A DNA stretch of 64,000 bases from Sipunculus nudus (GCA_026874595.1 CM049312.1:57601429-57665428), one strand, 5' to 3'. Counted from the first letter of the stretch, positions 22,306-33,616 are shown. The notes: generated by a model from the letters alone, not told the origin. Translations and numbers: made by a program.

Positions 22306-22841
22306 GAGAAGAACATACACGAGACATTATTACAGTATCAATGGATAAGTAGACTGTGTCACTAGACAGCAGGATATTGACACTCAGTAGGTAAAGAGTT
22401 ATACCAGACCGGATGAGAATGAGAAGTTTAAGAAATACTGTTTAACTTTTTCCATGGTTTATTCCAGAAAACGTCACTTGAATGCACTGTTAAGGAACTG
22501 TTATAGATATTTGTTGTATAAAGATCAAAACGCACAGACAGGAGTGAATCGAGATTCCCCTAAAATTAAAACGATATGCCTGAAAAAATATTGCCTTCGC
22601 TCGACCGTAGCCAAATATTTGTATTGAAATTCTTTGTGAATTTTTGGCATTACAAGACATGCAGACAGACAGGTAAACACATTCTGTATGCCATGTCCTT
22701 ACCTTTCTTTTTAGGAATGGAAGTACTCGTAATTAAACGCATATCCGCCCTTAATGGTTGTTGTTCATTAAGAAACTTGAGAAATAGGGTCCATTAAGCT
22801 GTTGCCATTTTACAACTAGCTAAGTTGATGCAGATGATGCA

Positions 22842-22992
22842 GTTCTCTAACCTTATAGTGAATTTGTCCTCGAACGGGACCTCGATGAGGTGGCCGCATT
22901 TTAGAGGACAAAACAGAATAATGACAGAAAAAAACATGATCGTTATTTTTTATGAATGTAAAACCGAGTTGGTCCTTAAGTAAGGTTTAACT
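22842..22992. mobile_element. Possible small MITE with pogo/Tigger-like ends
   Basis: The left side reads GTCCTCGAACGGGACCTCG then GAGGTGGCCGCATTTTAGAG. The right side, GTCCTTAAGTAAGGTTTAAC, reversed begins GTTAAACCTTAC, the terminus style of pogo/Tigger relatives. The ends are only weakly alike, so confidence is low. Confidence 0.35.
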
Positions 22993-23091
22993 GTAAATGG
23001 ATGCATTTGTTGGGGTGCACCTTTTAAAGAGGTCCCAACACAGAATGATATGAAGAAGCAAAAATCTTCATTTATCAGAGAAAGCTGTCAG

Positions 23092-23284
23092 CTAACCAGA
23101 TTTCTGTATAATAAAAATGATCTTCAAGAGTTCAAAAAGTTCATTACGTGCTAGAACTACTTTTTGACTTGCAAGATCATAAACCCACATGTAGGTCTCA
23201 AATGTTAGTTTCACTGTTTCTGTTAGCCCTTGTTCCGTTCTCTCGCCTAACCCTCCGCTCTGAGAGACCTGGATAGGTACCCAC
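23092..23284 (-). CDS. Candidate second exon of the small unknown gene
   Basis: Acceptor GCAGCTGCAG|GTGG; using the earlier CAG would add two residues in the same frame (a NAGNAG-like choice). One base plus 63 codons and a TAG stop at 23,092-23,094. The sequence runs WVPIQVSQSGGLGERTEQGL, then TETVKLTFETYMWVYDLASQ, KVVLARNELFELLK and a hydrophobic end. Composition is protein-like, with a mixed-charge amphipathic stretch VVLARNELFELLK. A poor donor (CTG|GTTAGC) overlaps the stop, so this may be a terminal exon. No AATAAA is seen immediately downstream. Function unknown. Confidence 0.4.
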
Positions 23285-23720
23285 CTGCAGCTGCATATGC
23301 AGATATGTAGAAATGTCACTTACGTTTAAGTCTTTTAAGTAACATAAAACCGGAAATGTTTTTATTTTTTTCTCAGTATAGTCGGACGGGGTCAAACGAA
23401 CAATGTTATACCTAGGATTGTTGTATTGGAGACACTAGTGTGTCATGTATTTTGTATATTGTAAACATAGCGTAAACAATAATAATAATTTGATTTCATT
23501 ACTGAATGGCAAAGTTCCCCATAACTCACGCCTCATATATAATTACATAATTGAAGCAGCTAAACTTATCACGAAAAAAATCGGCCAGCAATGGCTCGAA
23601 TTAAAGCATGTACGAAGCTGTTAAGTAACCTCAGCTACCCACTAAGAAGGTAGTCTAGTACTTAAGAAAATGCAAAGTCCCTGTTTCCTTTTTCTTAATA
23701 TATATTTTACATCCACCAAC

Positions 23721-23836
23721 CTGCAGCGGCAAACTTTGTTCACACCCCATTCTTTCATATATCGTAAATTGTCTTCCCAATGCTCAGGTCCACCGTTAGA
23801 GGAGTCGTCTGCCCATACTGTCTGGCTTCCCTCCAT
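23721..23836 (-). CDS. Candidate first exon of a small unknown gene
   Basis: 38 codons plus AG. The ATG at 23,836 has a purine at -3 and G at +4. The protein starts MEGSQTVWADDSSNGGPEHW and continues EDNLRYMKEWGVNKVCRC. The donor is GCAG|GTTGGT. It joins in phase to 23,092-23,284, giving a 102-residue product. A dense promoter-motif cluster lies 20-75 bp upstream. A TATA-like stretch is only ~5-15 bp upstream of this ATG, so the true start could be the in-frame Met at about 23,758. I recognise no family. It could instead be a 5' part of a longer transcript. Confidence 0.4.
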
Positions 23837-23840
23837 TTCT

Positions 23841-23910
23841 CATATAAATATACAATGTGACGTCAATTGATTGGATCCTCTTTGCGCATGCGCTTGGTCA
23901 TTTGAGTCAG
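23841..23910 (-). promoter_or_regulatory. Promoter-like cluster: AP-1, NRF1, CCAAT, CRE, TATA-like
   Basis: Read on the minus strand from upstream: AP-1-type CTGACTCA (23,903-23,910), a perfect palindromic NRF1 site GCGCATGCGCA (23,883-23,893), CCAAT (23,870-23,874), a perfect CRE TGACGTCA (23,858-23,865) and an AT-rich TATA-like stretch (23,841-23,853). The spacing and order suit a minus-strand core promoter feeding the candidate exon at 23,836. On the plus strand the AT stretch reads TATAAATA, so a plus-strand start cannot be excluded. Confidence 0.5.
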
Positions 23911-24984
23911 TTGCATGACTGATTGATTCTTGATACTGGCCAACTGTACCATACACATCCCTAGCACTATGAAAAAACTCGTCGATGAATGATGTATTTT
24001 ACTTCCTTGTTATTCACAATGCTATCTGGTTTACATCTTCAAATTCAACTAAGTTTTGGCGGTGCGTGGGCGATTGTATGGCGTGGCTTCCTAAGGGTGG
24101 TTAAACAATTATATATTACTCGATGTACTATATGTTAATGCATATAACATCTGATAAAGTTATTTATGTACCTGTACCATGAATCTCGAAAACAGAGCAT
24201 TGCAAAGCAAAATAGACAACACTTGCAAATACCTCTACCTCCCCGAGCGATTTATTTGACACAAACCACATAGTTTTATACTAGACCAAAGATTCGAAAG
24301 AAAACCTACCCGGATCTGGGTACAGAAAATTAGAATTAGGAATATTTTTAATGTTTCTTATTCACAGGAGGTAAGGTTATGGTCACAAAAAAATGTATTA
24401 TATATATATATTTTTGCGGCTGTTCTTACTCAGGTACGTATCTCGGTTGAAATTATTACATGTTTATAGGAGTTTTTTGTATCGCTTGACTGTGTTTTTT
24501 AGGACGGTGACATAAATTTTGTCTGTATATGAATATATATCACCTGATTTAAATAATACACACATACAAAGAAAAATTCGTATAGATAATTTTATTAATG
24601 AACATATAAAAACAAAAAAAAATGTATGTATATCTATTATATGTATATTCGGAATTACATACATGCGTGACTGTTATGTAGAGTGGGTCCGAAAAAATGG
24701 TGTCACGGTATAACACGGCGTGTGTGTGAGAGAGAGAGAATTTTAATAGTATACAGTTCAAAGAATACGTTTGCTTGACCTGAACAACCGAGCTACAGAA
24801 CTTTACTTTTATATTCATCCGCCAGTGACCTGACCCATGACCTCGGGTATCACAACGCCTTACAAAATAGTGCATGCATATGTAACTACTATTATGTAAA
24901 ATAGTCACTGTAGATACACTAAATTATACAAATAATTATATAAACAAATGTTAAGTACTCTGCATTGCACATACGGTTCCTTAC

Positions 24985-25109
24985 CGTATTCTCTAGAGGC
25001 AGCTCTGGGAGGACAAAGATAAAATTACAGACGTCGGACGGAAAACAACAACAAACTCTCATTGGCACGCCGATGATCGAATCCTCGACGCCAGCTGAGT
25101 GCTGAGCTT
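24985..25109 (-). CDS. Weak candidate exon beside a microsatellite
   Basis: A 125-bp open stretch with a good donor (AATACG|GTAAGG) and a possible acceptor ACAAG at the microsatellite edge. The frame encodes EAQHSAGVEDSIIGVPMRVC and continues to PELPLENT. Its phase does not match the exon at 23,836, so the two are not obviously one gene. No family recognised. It may be chance. Confidence 0.22.
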
Positions 25110-25113
25110 CTTG

Positions 25114-25258
<145 letters not shown>

Positions 25259-25577
25259 TTACTTGAGTACAAACGAGATATGGTTGATAACACACGAAGC
25301 TGTCGAATTAACTGTTGAGCCGCTTTCTAGGTGAGCTTGCGTTGCGTGACTAGGGGCAGTTTTCACATCTTTGCCAGGCGACAACTTCGGCACAGAACTT
25401 ATTAATTAAAGCCACCCCTGGGCTTTAACACCTGACTGCAGGCCCTTCTGAGTCGAAATGACATTAAAAGTAATTTGAAGTAGTTACATGCTTGAAAAAT
25501 ATTTCGTAATTACGAATAAAATTCCCCCTCCAGAATTGAAATTCGGGTAAACGAATTTCGAAAAACGGCGCTCTACT

Positions 25578-25578
<1 letters not shown>

Positions 25579-25622
<44 letters not shown>
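25579..25622. repeat. (TA)n microsatellite
   Basis: 22 TA units, directly adjoining the left end of the palindromic repeat, copy 1. The same adjacency is seen at copy 3 (29.68 kb). Confidence 0.97.
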
Positions 25623-25626
<4 letters not shown>

Positions 25627-25778
25627 CATGTCACAGTCAATGTGTAAAATCATTCAATTTGTAAATTGCCTAAAATTTTCAGTCAATTTACAAAATTGCC
25701 TGATTCCCTCAGGCACTTTATAAAAGGACTGAAATTTTCAGGCATTTTACAAATTGACTGAAATAACAGTCAGTTTAT
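25623..25778 (+). mobile_element. Palindromic repeat, copy 1 (left part)
   Basis: Built of alternating inverted blocks: TTCAGTCAATTTACAAAATT, GCCTGATTCCCTCAGGCAC and TTTTCAGGCATTTTACAAAT with TGACTGAAA. It ends at AGTTTAT, where the 25,779-27,770 element was inserted; the rest of the repeat resumes at 27,778. Confidence 0.75.
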
Positions 25779-27770
25779 TGCTTGCCGGAATCAAAGATTT
25801 CGGCAAGCATATTGGTCATTTGCGTATGTCTGTTTGTCTGTTTGTCTGTCTGTTTGTTTGTCTGCACTCTCCTGGCCACAATTTTGCCACAATCACCTTG
25901 AAACTTTCAGAGATGATGGAGAATTTCTAGGTGCCCTATTGTTTTTGGTCAAAATAGGTCAAAGGTCAAGGTCAAGGTCATCAAAACTTCTCAAAACGGT
26001 TTTTTCTTCATATCTTTGTGACTAATAGTTGTATCTACTTCAACAATAGCTCATTTTAATCGTCATTCCAAGGCCTGTCATCTGGTGTGTAGCTGACTCA
26101 AATTTACCGTAACCATGGTTACAAATTTTGGTGGAAAAGTCATGATATTCGAAATTAAGGGGCCTTATTTTTCTAACTTTGTCAGTTTTAAAGCTAGAGA
26201 GACCTAGTTTTTTGCATCAGGTAGCATTCAACTAGTACTACAAGATTTTATTACAAGTCTTGCAGTATCTCGTAAAATATCTCGTGAATAGAGATATTTT
26301 GAGATTTCATTCATCTTGTGCCAAAGGCCACATTATTGCAGGAATCTTTTTGAAACTGACATATCATAAGTCCTACACTAGTATCTCGAAATGGTTTTTT
26401 CATTTTTTGAATATGGCTGCTAGGGGGCGCTGTACACGACCCTCACACATATATCATTACATTGGCCATATCTCTAAAACCCAGAGCCTCAATTACATAA
26501 ACTATAGCTTATTTTTTTCCTCTGAGTCTTCTCCATAAACTGATAATGTCATCTGGTCTCAATCTTGTGTCACTTTGTCAGTGTGTCTGTCTGTTTCTCA
26601 GTTGTCCTGAAATTCGCCTGCTTGCTGGTTCTTGCGTCTCACAATAGCATTCTACAGGCAACAGTTTTTAAAGAAGCATTTGAAAACTGATGCATATTAT
26701 GTTTTACAGAAATATCTCAAAACATATTTTTCATTCTCCGGATATGGCCGCTAGGGGGCGCTGAACTCGAACCTCTCCCAACATATCATGCTTTGGCAAT
26801 ATCTCAAAAACTTTAAACCTCAGTTACATAAACTGTAGTTTTTTTTCTCCTTTGAGTCTTCTCCATAACCTGAAGTAGTCATCTGGACTCAATCTTGAGT
26901 CACTTTGTCAGTGTGTCCGTCTGTTTGTCAGTTGTGCTTAGATTCGCCTGCTTGCTGGTTCTTGCGTCTCACATATAGCATTCTATAGGCCACAGTTTTG
27001 ACGGAATCCTTTTGAAACTATTACATCTTATGTCTTACACTAATATCTAGAAATGAATTTTTCATTATCGGGATATGACCACTAGTGGGCGCTGCACACG
27101 ACCCTCACACACATACCATTGTATTGGCCATATCTCTACACCCAAAGCCTCAGTTACATAAACTATAGCTTATTTTCTTCCTTTGAGTCTTCTCCATAAC
27201 CTGATTAAGGCATCTGGTTTCAATCTTCTGTCACTTGGTCAGTGTGTCCATCTGTTTGTCCGTTATCCTCAAAGTCGCCTGCTTGCTGGTTCTTACGCCT
27301 TACATATAGCATTCTACAGGCCACAGCTTTGACGGAATCCTTTTGAAACTGGGACATCTCATGTCATACACTAATAATACAAAACGCATTTGTCGTCTTC
27401 GGAATATGTCCGCCAGAGGGCGCTACAGTCGAGCCTCCCAAGTATATCTTTAATTCGCCATACCTCCAAAACTAAAAATCTAAATTACATAAATTATAAC
27501 TCATTTTCTTCCTTTGAATCTTCTCCATAACTAGGTTAAGTCATCTGGTGTCAATCTTGTCTCACAAAAGCAGTATGTCTGTCTGTTCGTCTTTTGTTGT
27601 CAGCTTTGTCTGCTTGCCTGTTCTTTTGTCTCATATGTCATTCTACGGGCCACATATTCTCAGCAATATCCCTGAGAGTCATTCCATTAATAGAAAACCG
27701 ACAATATGTTCTGTCTGTCCGTCTGTGTTTCACTTCCGATTTCCGGCAAGTGTTCGACCTATGGTCGTCT
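25779..27770. mobile_element. ~2.0-kb non-autonomous element with hairpin ends, 7-bp TSD
   Basis: The direct repeat AGTTTAT occurs at 25,772-25,778 and 27,771-27,777. The left end is a hairpin TGCTTGCCG...CGGCAAGCA; the right end holds TTCCGGCAAG and a hairpin CGACCTATGGTCG. TTGCCGGAA is thus subterminal and inverted at the two ends. The interior has TCTG/TTTG runs, AAAGGTCAAGGTCAAGGTCA and four 331-bp tandem units. Uninterrupted relatives of the target at 28.38 and 29.55 kb support insertion. No transposase. Class unknown; satellite-bearing Helentron-like elements are an analogy only, since Helitrons leave no TSD. Confidence 0.72.
26306..27660 (+). repeat. Four tandem 331-bp units with CTCF-like sites
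   Basis: Each unit contains CTACAGGC(C/A)ACAG or a variant, an A(T)CTCAAAA tract, a site of the form CC(G/A)C(T/C)AG(N)GGGCGCT, TCAGTTACATAAACT, GAGTCTTCTCCATAA and CGCCTGCTTGCTGGTTCTT. GGCGCT starts at 26,426, 26,757, 27,088 and 27,419, exactly 331 bp apart. All sites point the same way. Non-coding. Confidence 0.92.
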
Positions 27771-27777
27771 AGTTTAT

Positions 27778-28080
27778 CACATTGATTGAATCAACATGGA
27801 ATAGTATGTTATTTCACATAACAATCATTGTGAAACAGACATTGTCATTTATTATAACCAGCCACTATAAGTTAACTTTATGCCTGTTCCTATACTTTCT
27901 AAGCCATATTTATGAAGAATACTGATTAAATAATAAGACTAAAATAAACGGACTGCATGGTGAGGGGTAACTAGAATCAATACTCATACTATTATAACAT
28001 AATGAAATGTGCATACTACATTTTACAACTTATATGGCTACATCTTTGCTTATGTAAGAACGTGAATCATGTAAAATGGA
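27778..28080 (+). repeat. Tail of palindromic repeat copy 1; arm of large inverted repeat
   Basis: Matches the reverse complement of 29,263-29,530: AAGAATACTGATTAAATAAT (AAGAATACTGATCATGTAAT in the partner), CATAATGAAATGTGCATAC and CTTATATGGCTACATCTTTG then CTTATGTAAG. It continues the repeat broken by the 2-kb insertion. Confidence 0.8.
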
Positions 28081-28189
28081 AGCATTTTATTAAATAAAAC
28101 ATTAAAAAAATTATTAAAAGATATGCAATAACATGTGACACGAATGTTTCGATTGTATAAAGATGACGGATAACCACACATACACACAC

Positions 28190-28385
28190 ATATATATATA
28201 TGTGTGTGTGTGTGTTATGTGGTATGCAATGTGTTAAATGAGTCAATTTGTAAAATACCTGAAATTGCTAGTAAATTTACTAAGTGCCTGATTCACAATT
28301 TATAAAATGACTAAGTTTTCAGGCATTTTATAAATTGACTGAAAATTTAGACAGTTTATTTGACACATTGACTAAAAATGTAATA
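28190..28385 (+). mobile_element. Palindromic repeat, copy 2, with AT/GT microsatellite
   Basis: After ACACACATATATATATATG and a GT run it has GAGTCAATTTGTAAAATACC, GTTTTCAGGCATTTTATAAA, TTGACTGAAAATTTAGACAG and TTTATTTGACACATTGACT. It contains the target sequence (CAGTTTATTTGACAC) without the insertion found in copy 1. Confidence 0.75.
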
Positions 28386-29262
28386 TTGATGAAATACTAT
28401 TGTCAGAGGATAACACAGATTTAAATGACATTTCTTTTGCTTCATATACCTTACTCTTACAAAATATGAAACATTTTATATCATATTATTGCAATTTTGA
28501 AGCTAGTTAACAGCAATTTTTAAGCAAATTTGGTCTTGAAAACTGGGAATATTCTCGTGTCAGAAACCAACAATATATTAAATTTTTTGACCTAAAAATA
28601 CTTAGGACAGCGAACGTCCCCGCAGAACCCCCCCCCCCCCCCCCCCCACCACCACAACGCAAACCCTTGGATCCGCCTTTGGTTATTTTACAATAGAACT
28701 TCAGTTCTAAATTCAGTTCAAAGTTCAGTTTTAAATTCTCGAATGGACAAAAATTTTAATTGTAGTTTAATTATTTGGGTTCCACAAAAGGTTCCAATCA
28801 AAAGATTGTTATATAAACAGTCTTCGTATTAAGTAAATTTGTTAGTTATATCTGAAAGATTACACTCTTTTAACATTTAACAACAGTGTTACAATTTTTT
28901 GTAAATAACTGTTTTTCTATTCCAAAATGACATCTATTTTTTTGTCAGTATGAAGGAGGGGAATATAGTAAATCCACTAAGGTCACCAAAACCTCTTTCC
29001 CATCAAACTGCACTTCTGTACTGTCTTTAATATGAACAGTTTACTACTTACCACTACCAGCTATCACAGTTCGGGTCCACTCAAAGAATGTAGATGGTAA
29101 CCAAATTAAAATAACAAATGCAGTCGGTATATTTGTGACTAAATACGACCTTTTGTAATTCACTTAAGCATATCTTAATCATGTATTTGATATAAACAAA
29201 TATATATCTTTGGTTGTCCTTCAACGTTCTAGAATTTACATCATTCATTTCACATATTATTG
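28386..29262. other. AT-rich sequence with a poly-C run at 28,628
   Basis: Includes C(19) at about 28,629-28,647 followed by ACCACCACAACGCAAACCC and TTGGATCCGCCTTTGG, a common dispersed-repeat tail style. No gene seen. Confidence 0.5.
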
Positions 29263-29701
29263 CAAATTGATTCTCATACTTACATAAGCAAAGATGTAGC
29301 CATATGAGTTGTAAAATATTGTATGCACATATCATTATGTTATTATGGTCTGCATATATCATTTTTATGATTCTAGAGATTAAGTCTGCATGAATATTTT
29401 AATCTTATTACATGATCAGTATTCTTTATAAATGGCAAACTTTTAGAACTGGGCAAAATTAACTAACTGACGATTTTGTGTTTCACAATAGTGAGATATT
29501 GGGAAAAAAAGCTATTTCATATTGATTCAGTCAATGGGTCAAATAAACTGGCCTATTTTTTAGTCAATTTTTAAAATGCCTGAAAATTTTTGTCATTTTA
29601 TAAAATGTCTGAGTGAATAAGGAAATTGACTAAATATTTCAGGCAATTTACAAACTGACTGATTTTACACACTGTCCGTAACATATATATATATATATAT
29701 A

Positions 29702-29738
<37 letters not shown>
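29263..29738 (-). mobile_element. Palindromic repeat, copy 3, inverted, with tail and (TA)n
   Basis: On the minus strand the order is (TA)n at 29,681-29,738, palindromic block 29,690-29,535, then tail 29,530-29,263: the same order as copy 1 plus 27,778-28,080 on the plus strand. It is uninterrupted at GCCAGTTTATTTGACCCATT, giving the empty-site reference for the 2-kb element. Confidence 0.8.
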
Positions 29739-29739
29739 C

Positions 29740-30640
29740 TTTACTGTCTAGGCTGGTACTGTGTGATTTTTAAGGAGAAATACAAAAGGAAGAATTAAAT
29801 TTAAATAATTCCCAATTTTCCACTTAATCAGATGACACTGCAAACAAACAGTTTACATTTGTAGCTAATGTCCTTTGTTAATAAAAATAATAAGGCCGTA
29901 AAAGAGTTTGTTTCCTATGACACATAATGTTTTTATGTCAATGTGTTTGATGTCCAAAAGTGAGGACAGATAAATACCCCGGTATATTTTGGTCTTACTG
30001 GGTGAATAGAAAATCACTGACCCGCAGGATGTTATATGATGGTAGAGTGACAGTGAATGTCGCCGTGTGACGTGGCAAAAAGAAAAACGGATCAGTACAC
30101 TCTTGTCAGGCTCCAGAGGGAGCAATACGTAACGTTTTTCAGACCTTGAAATATCCTTTGTTTTTCTTCGAAGCTCCAGAGCAAAATATATTCATGCCGT
30201 ATACTATAGAAATTAATAAAGGGAACTTTTAACATACCGGGGAAGTTAACTAAATATACATTATTATAGTGCTTTCTGTATTAAATATTATGGTATCTGC
30301 ATATATTTCGTTCTAAACTGTGTTGATTACTTCTTTAAATGAGAAAAGTTTTGAATATACTTGGGTTTCCTTGGGATTCCTTAATGTGTTATGACAATCG
30401 ATAAACCAAAATATTATGTGACACTAGAAAAGTGAATATTTATTAAAAAATGGGTAACTTATGAATTAAAATTGTTCCATGCATCTCTATGACTATAAAT
30501 AAAAATAAAAATAAGATTAATAAAAATAAAGTTTTTTTACTGCTTGATGTTGACCGACAAGGATACATGCAAGTTCGGCTTATACTCAGGCGGTTTTGAC
30601 CAAATCAAACATGAGCCCGCGTTAATTGCGCTATTTATTC
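29740..30640. other. AT-rich sequence, no feature seen
   Basis: Short open frames on the minus strand lack splice context and family signatures. Confidence 0.4.
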
Positions 30641-30910
30641 ACGTAGCGGCATACACTGCAGTCGTCCCAGACGTCCTTTAGTGTAACCGCTGCTTTGTAT
30701 TGCAAGGTTCTCCTTGCATGAACACCAGAGTGGGCAAAGAGCAAAGAATTGTAATCCAATGAGAGCGTGGTATTGCATGGTGCATCCAGCTCCAATTGTA
30801 AACATGCGACACCCGCTCTCAGAAGCCTGATTACACCAGATCTGGCACAGGGCCAAGAATCAGAAAGGGCGTCTCGGTGTATTCAGGCCTTTTGGCGAGT
30901 GTCGCATGTT
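30641..30910. mobile_element. Tc1-like MITE relative, one end recognised
   Basis: CGTAGCGGCATACACTGCAG with TCGTCC matches the left terminus of the intact 36,354 element, and AACACCAGAGTGGGCAAAGA with CAAAG matches its interior. The right terminus is missing. A short hairpin AACATGCGACAC/GTGTCGCATGTT spans 30,803-30,910. Confidence 0.5.
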
Positions 30911-30911
30911 T

Positions 30912-30945
30912 AACAAGGAACTTGTGGGCCACGGCGCTCAGCTGA
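30912..30945 (+). repeat. 33-bp recurring motif, copy 1
   Basis: AACAAGGAACTTGTGGGCC followed by ACGGCGCTCAGCTGA. The same motif occurs at 44,600-44,633 and 62,692-62,724, always on the plus strand. Confidence 0.8.
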
Positions 30946-31139
30946 AATTGCTTCTGAGAATATTTGTATAAAATCCTGGTAGCTGTGTTGACTGTGTACT
31001 TTCGAGGATTACATGACTGATGGAGGAGCCTCTCGTGATCATATACACGTATTTGTAAAAGTTTCAGTATTTCATCTGTATACATGTAAATATATATCTA
31101 TACTGATAACTTACGAAACCCTGTAAATTGGTGAATAAT

Positions 31140-31985
31140 GGACATTAGCTGAAGCATAAAATGCTGTGAAAAATTAAGTTTCCGATTTTGAAATGAGCAT
31201 AAACTAAATTTGATTAGCAAGTTAAAACAAGCCAGTTAGGTATACATTGTATCTGCACTGAGTAACCTGTGAACAACTTAAATTTAGAGCAATGTACATT
31301 GTAACGGGCCTAAAGTGTTATATGAAAGGATATATTAAAAATGTGTATATGTAATAGTTCTCAATAGATAAATATATGGCCATCTGAAGTTCTGAACTCA
31401 AACTAAATGCCATGAAAGTTTGCCCAATATCCTGAGTAATTGAGTGTACTAGTATTATTTATAGCAAGATCTAGCCAACTTTAAGAGATAAGAATGAAAT
31501 GCTTCAAAGTAATTCCGCCTTATTATATATTCAAACATTTCAATGAGCATTTATATCAGATCCAAATAATTAATCATAATTGAATATATAAAAAAAAAAT
31601 TTTAAATTAATAAATAACATGAATTTGTAATATTTTCAGCTTGGGATTCAAATCCTGAAATTTTAGTTTGTTTCCAAAAATAATTCAACAGTCTGAACAA
31701 AAATTGAATTAAACTTTAAAATTATAATATTCATCTTGTTTATTCGGCCTGTCAATTGTCACATAAACAGCCTCAGGTGATCACACGACCTATTGCCCGC
31801 ATAGGCTATGCTTGTCGTTAAAAGTAGTTATTTTTATGATATAGTCTTCTAAAAAATCTTGGGAAAAAAACATAATTTCTATCAATTGCTTTTAACCAGC
31901 TTAACTGGGCAAAAGGAGCCAGAAGTGAAGGGGTTGTGTAATAGCTTAAGGTGGCCGGTGCGGTGCTGAAGCACAAACTATGCAA
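31140..31985. other. Very AT-rich sequence, no feature seen
   Basis: No coding or repeat structure that I can support apart from A/T runs. Confidence 0.4.
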
Positions 31986-31989
31986 ACAA

Positions 31990-33612
31990 TGCTGCACTGG
32001 GCTGGCCTGGTGTACATAATACCTTACATGGTGGGTGAAAACTTGAATAAAAGCTTCATTGTTTGACCGATTGCTTTCAATTTTTATATTATAAAAGATT
32101 TTATCTTCATATATACAATTTGTAAAAATTAAAGCAACAGTACTCAAAGAAAAAAAAATGTGCCATGGTCAAAATTTAAGGTACTGATTTTGTTTATTAC
32201 TTTACAAAAATACAAAAATCTTGACCTAATTACAGGTAAACAATTAAATTTAAATCTAATTTAGTTATAGCCGGACGGAAGAACGACGGACGAAGGACCA
32301 TGACTTTAATTCAGATGAAAAAAGTCGGCAGAGCTGAAAACCAGGATACTTAATGGCTATAAGTGTCTTAATGCTATTATCAAACCTTAAAATGTGTCAA
32401 CTAGTACTTGTCATGTATGCCATGCATGTATACCATAAGATTGAAGACCTGAGAATTTTTTAATAAAGAAAATCACAAATTTTTTCAAAACAGAGAGAGG
32501 TACAGAGACAGAGGGAGAGAGACAGAGCCAAAGAGATAGAAGAAGGGGGGGGGGGGAATTGGAGGGGGAGGATAGAAGGGAGGGGGGGGGGGCTCTCGAT
32601 AGAGGTAACTGTAGGAAGCCTGACTTAGAATGAACTAACTGCCCAGTAAGTTACATAACGAGCCCAGCAGGAGGCATGGCTACAACACCTAGACAGTAAC
32701 CCTGTCTATTGTAACAGTTATTTATTGACATGGTCTTCTAAAACTCGGATAAAAGCTTCATTTTTATCAACTTCTTTCAAATTAGAGATTATAAAAGCTT
32801 AAAACCTTGTATCTGTCCATCATGTGAAAATAAAATTAAAAGTGCTTACAAATAACTCAGTAAAATTACAAATCCTGAACTTATTTATGGCATACAATAA
32901 AATCTGAATTCAATACAGGTCTATGCTCGAAAAAGGTTCTCCAGCTTCAACAGTAATCGTGTTAAGTAAGTGATATCTTTCCTGGATTTTGACAAGGTAC
33001 AGCATGTTGATGTCCATAACTTCTACAAATAACGCAGTATTGACTTAATTTCTGTCATGTGCATAGGAAATATAAAGAGGAATGGTTATGCAAAATATAA
33101 GAATATTAAAATTTAATATTCATATTTTTTTTTTATTTGCCTGTCATTGGAAAGGGGTGGGAGGATGGAGGGACTGGGGGTGGGTTGTTAAGGGGATTGG
33201 AGAGAGGGAGGGGAGGAAGGGAGGGAGGAAGAGAGAGTTAGAGAGAGCTTAATAAATTCTCATGTAAATAAATTTCCCGATATTTTATAAATATGTATTA
33301 TGTTCGGGAGCATAACACAAAGAAAATTCTGACCTAATTTCCAGCACGTGCATATGACATATATAGAGGAATATTTATACTAAGTATGATCAATAACAGG
33401 TCAGTGGCAGTCTTGAAGTTTAACAATAGGTTTTTAATGGAAAATTTAGTTTTCCCCTTAATATCTCTAAGGAACGAAGTCGTAGTGACATCTTACTTTA
33501 TGCCAAATTTCGAATTCGTAGGTCCATTATTTTCAAAACGGCGGACGGACAGACGTAAGGACAGACGTAAGGACAGCCGACGGACAAAGCACCATCGCAA
33601 TAGCTCTGATGT
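31990..33612 (+). repeat. Dispersed repeat X, two partial copies
   Basis: 31,990-32,300 and 32,580-33,612 share blocks with 45.56-46.4 kb: ACTTGAATAAAAGCTTCATT, GATTATAAAAG, TAACTTCTACAAATAACGCA, AAGTTTAACAATAGG, CTTAATATCTCTAAGGAACG and AAGTCGTAGTGAC, ending in short GGACGGACAGACG repeats. G-rich low-complexity tracts (GGGGGG at 32,547 and 32,583) lie between. No intact reading frame. Confidence 0.6.
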
Positions 33613-33616
33613 CTTA

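Noticed and set aside
13594-23836. Possibility that the exons at 23.1 and 23.8 kb are the NOS 5' end
   Set aside because: The phase of a plausible donor in the second exon does not fit the phase-0 start of the 13,593 exon, and the residues do not resemble known NOS N-termini. Not excluded, but unsupported.
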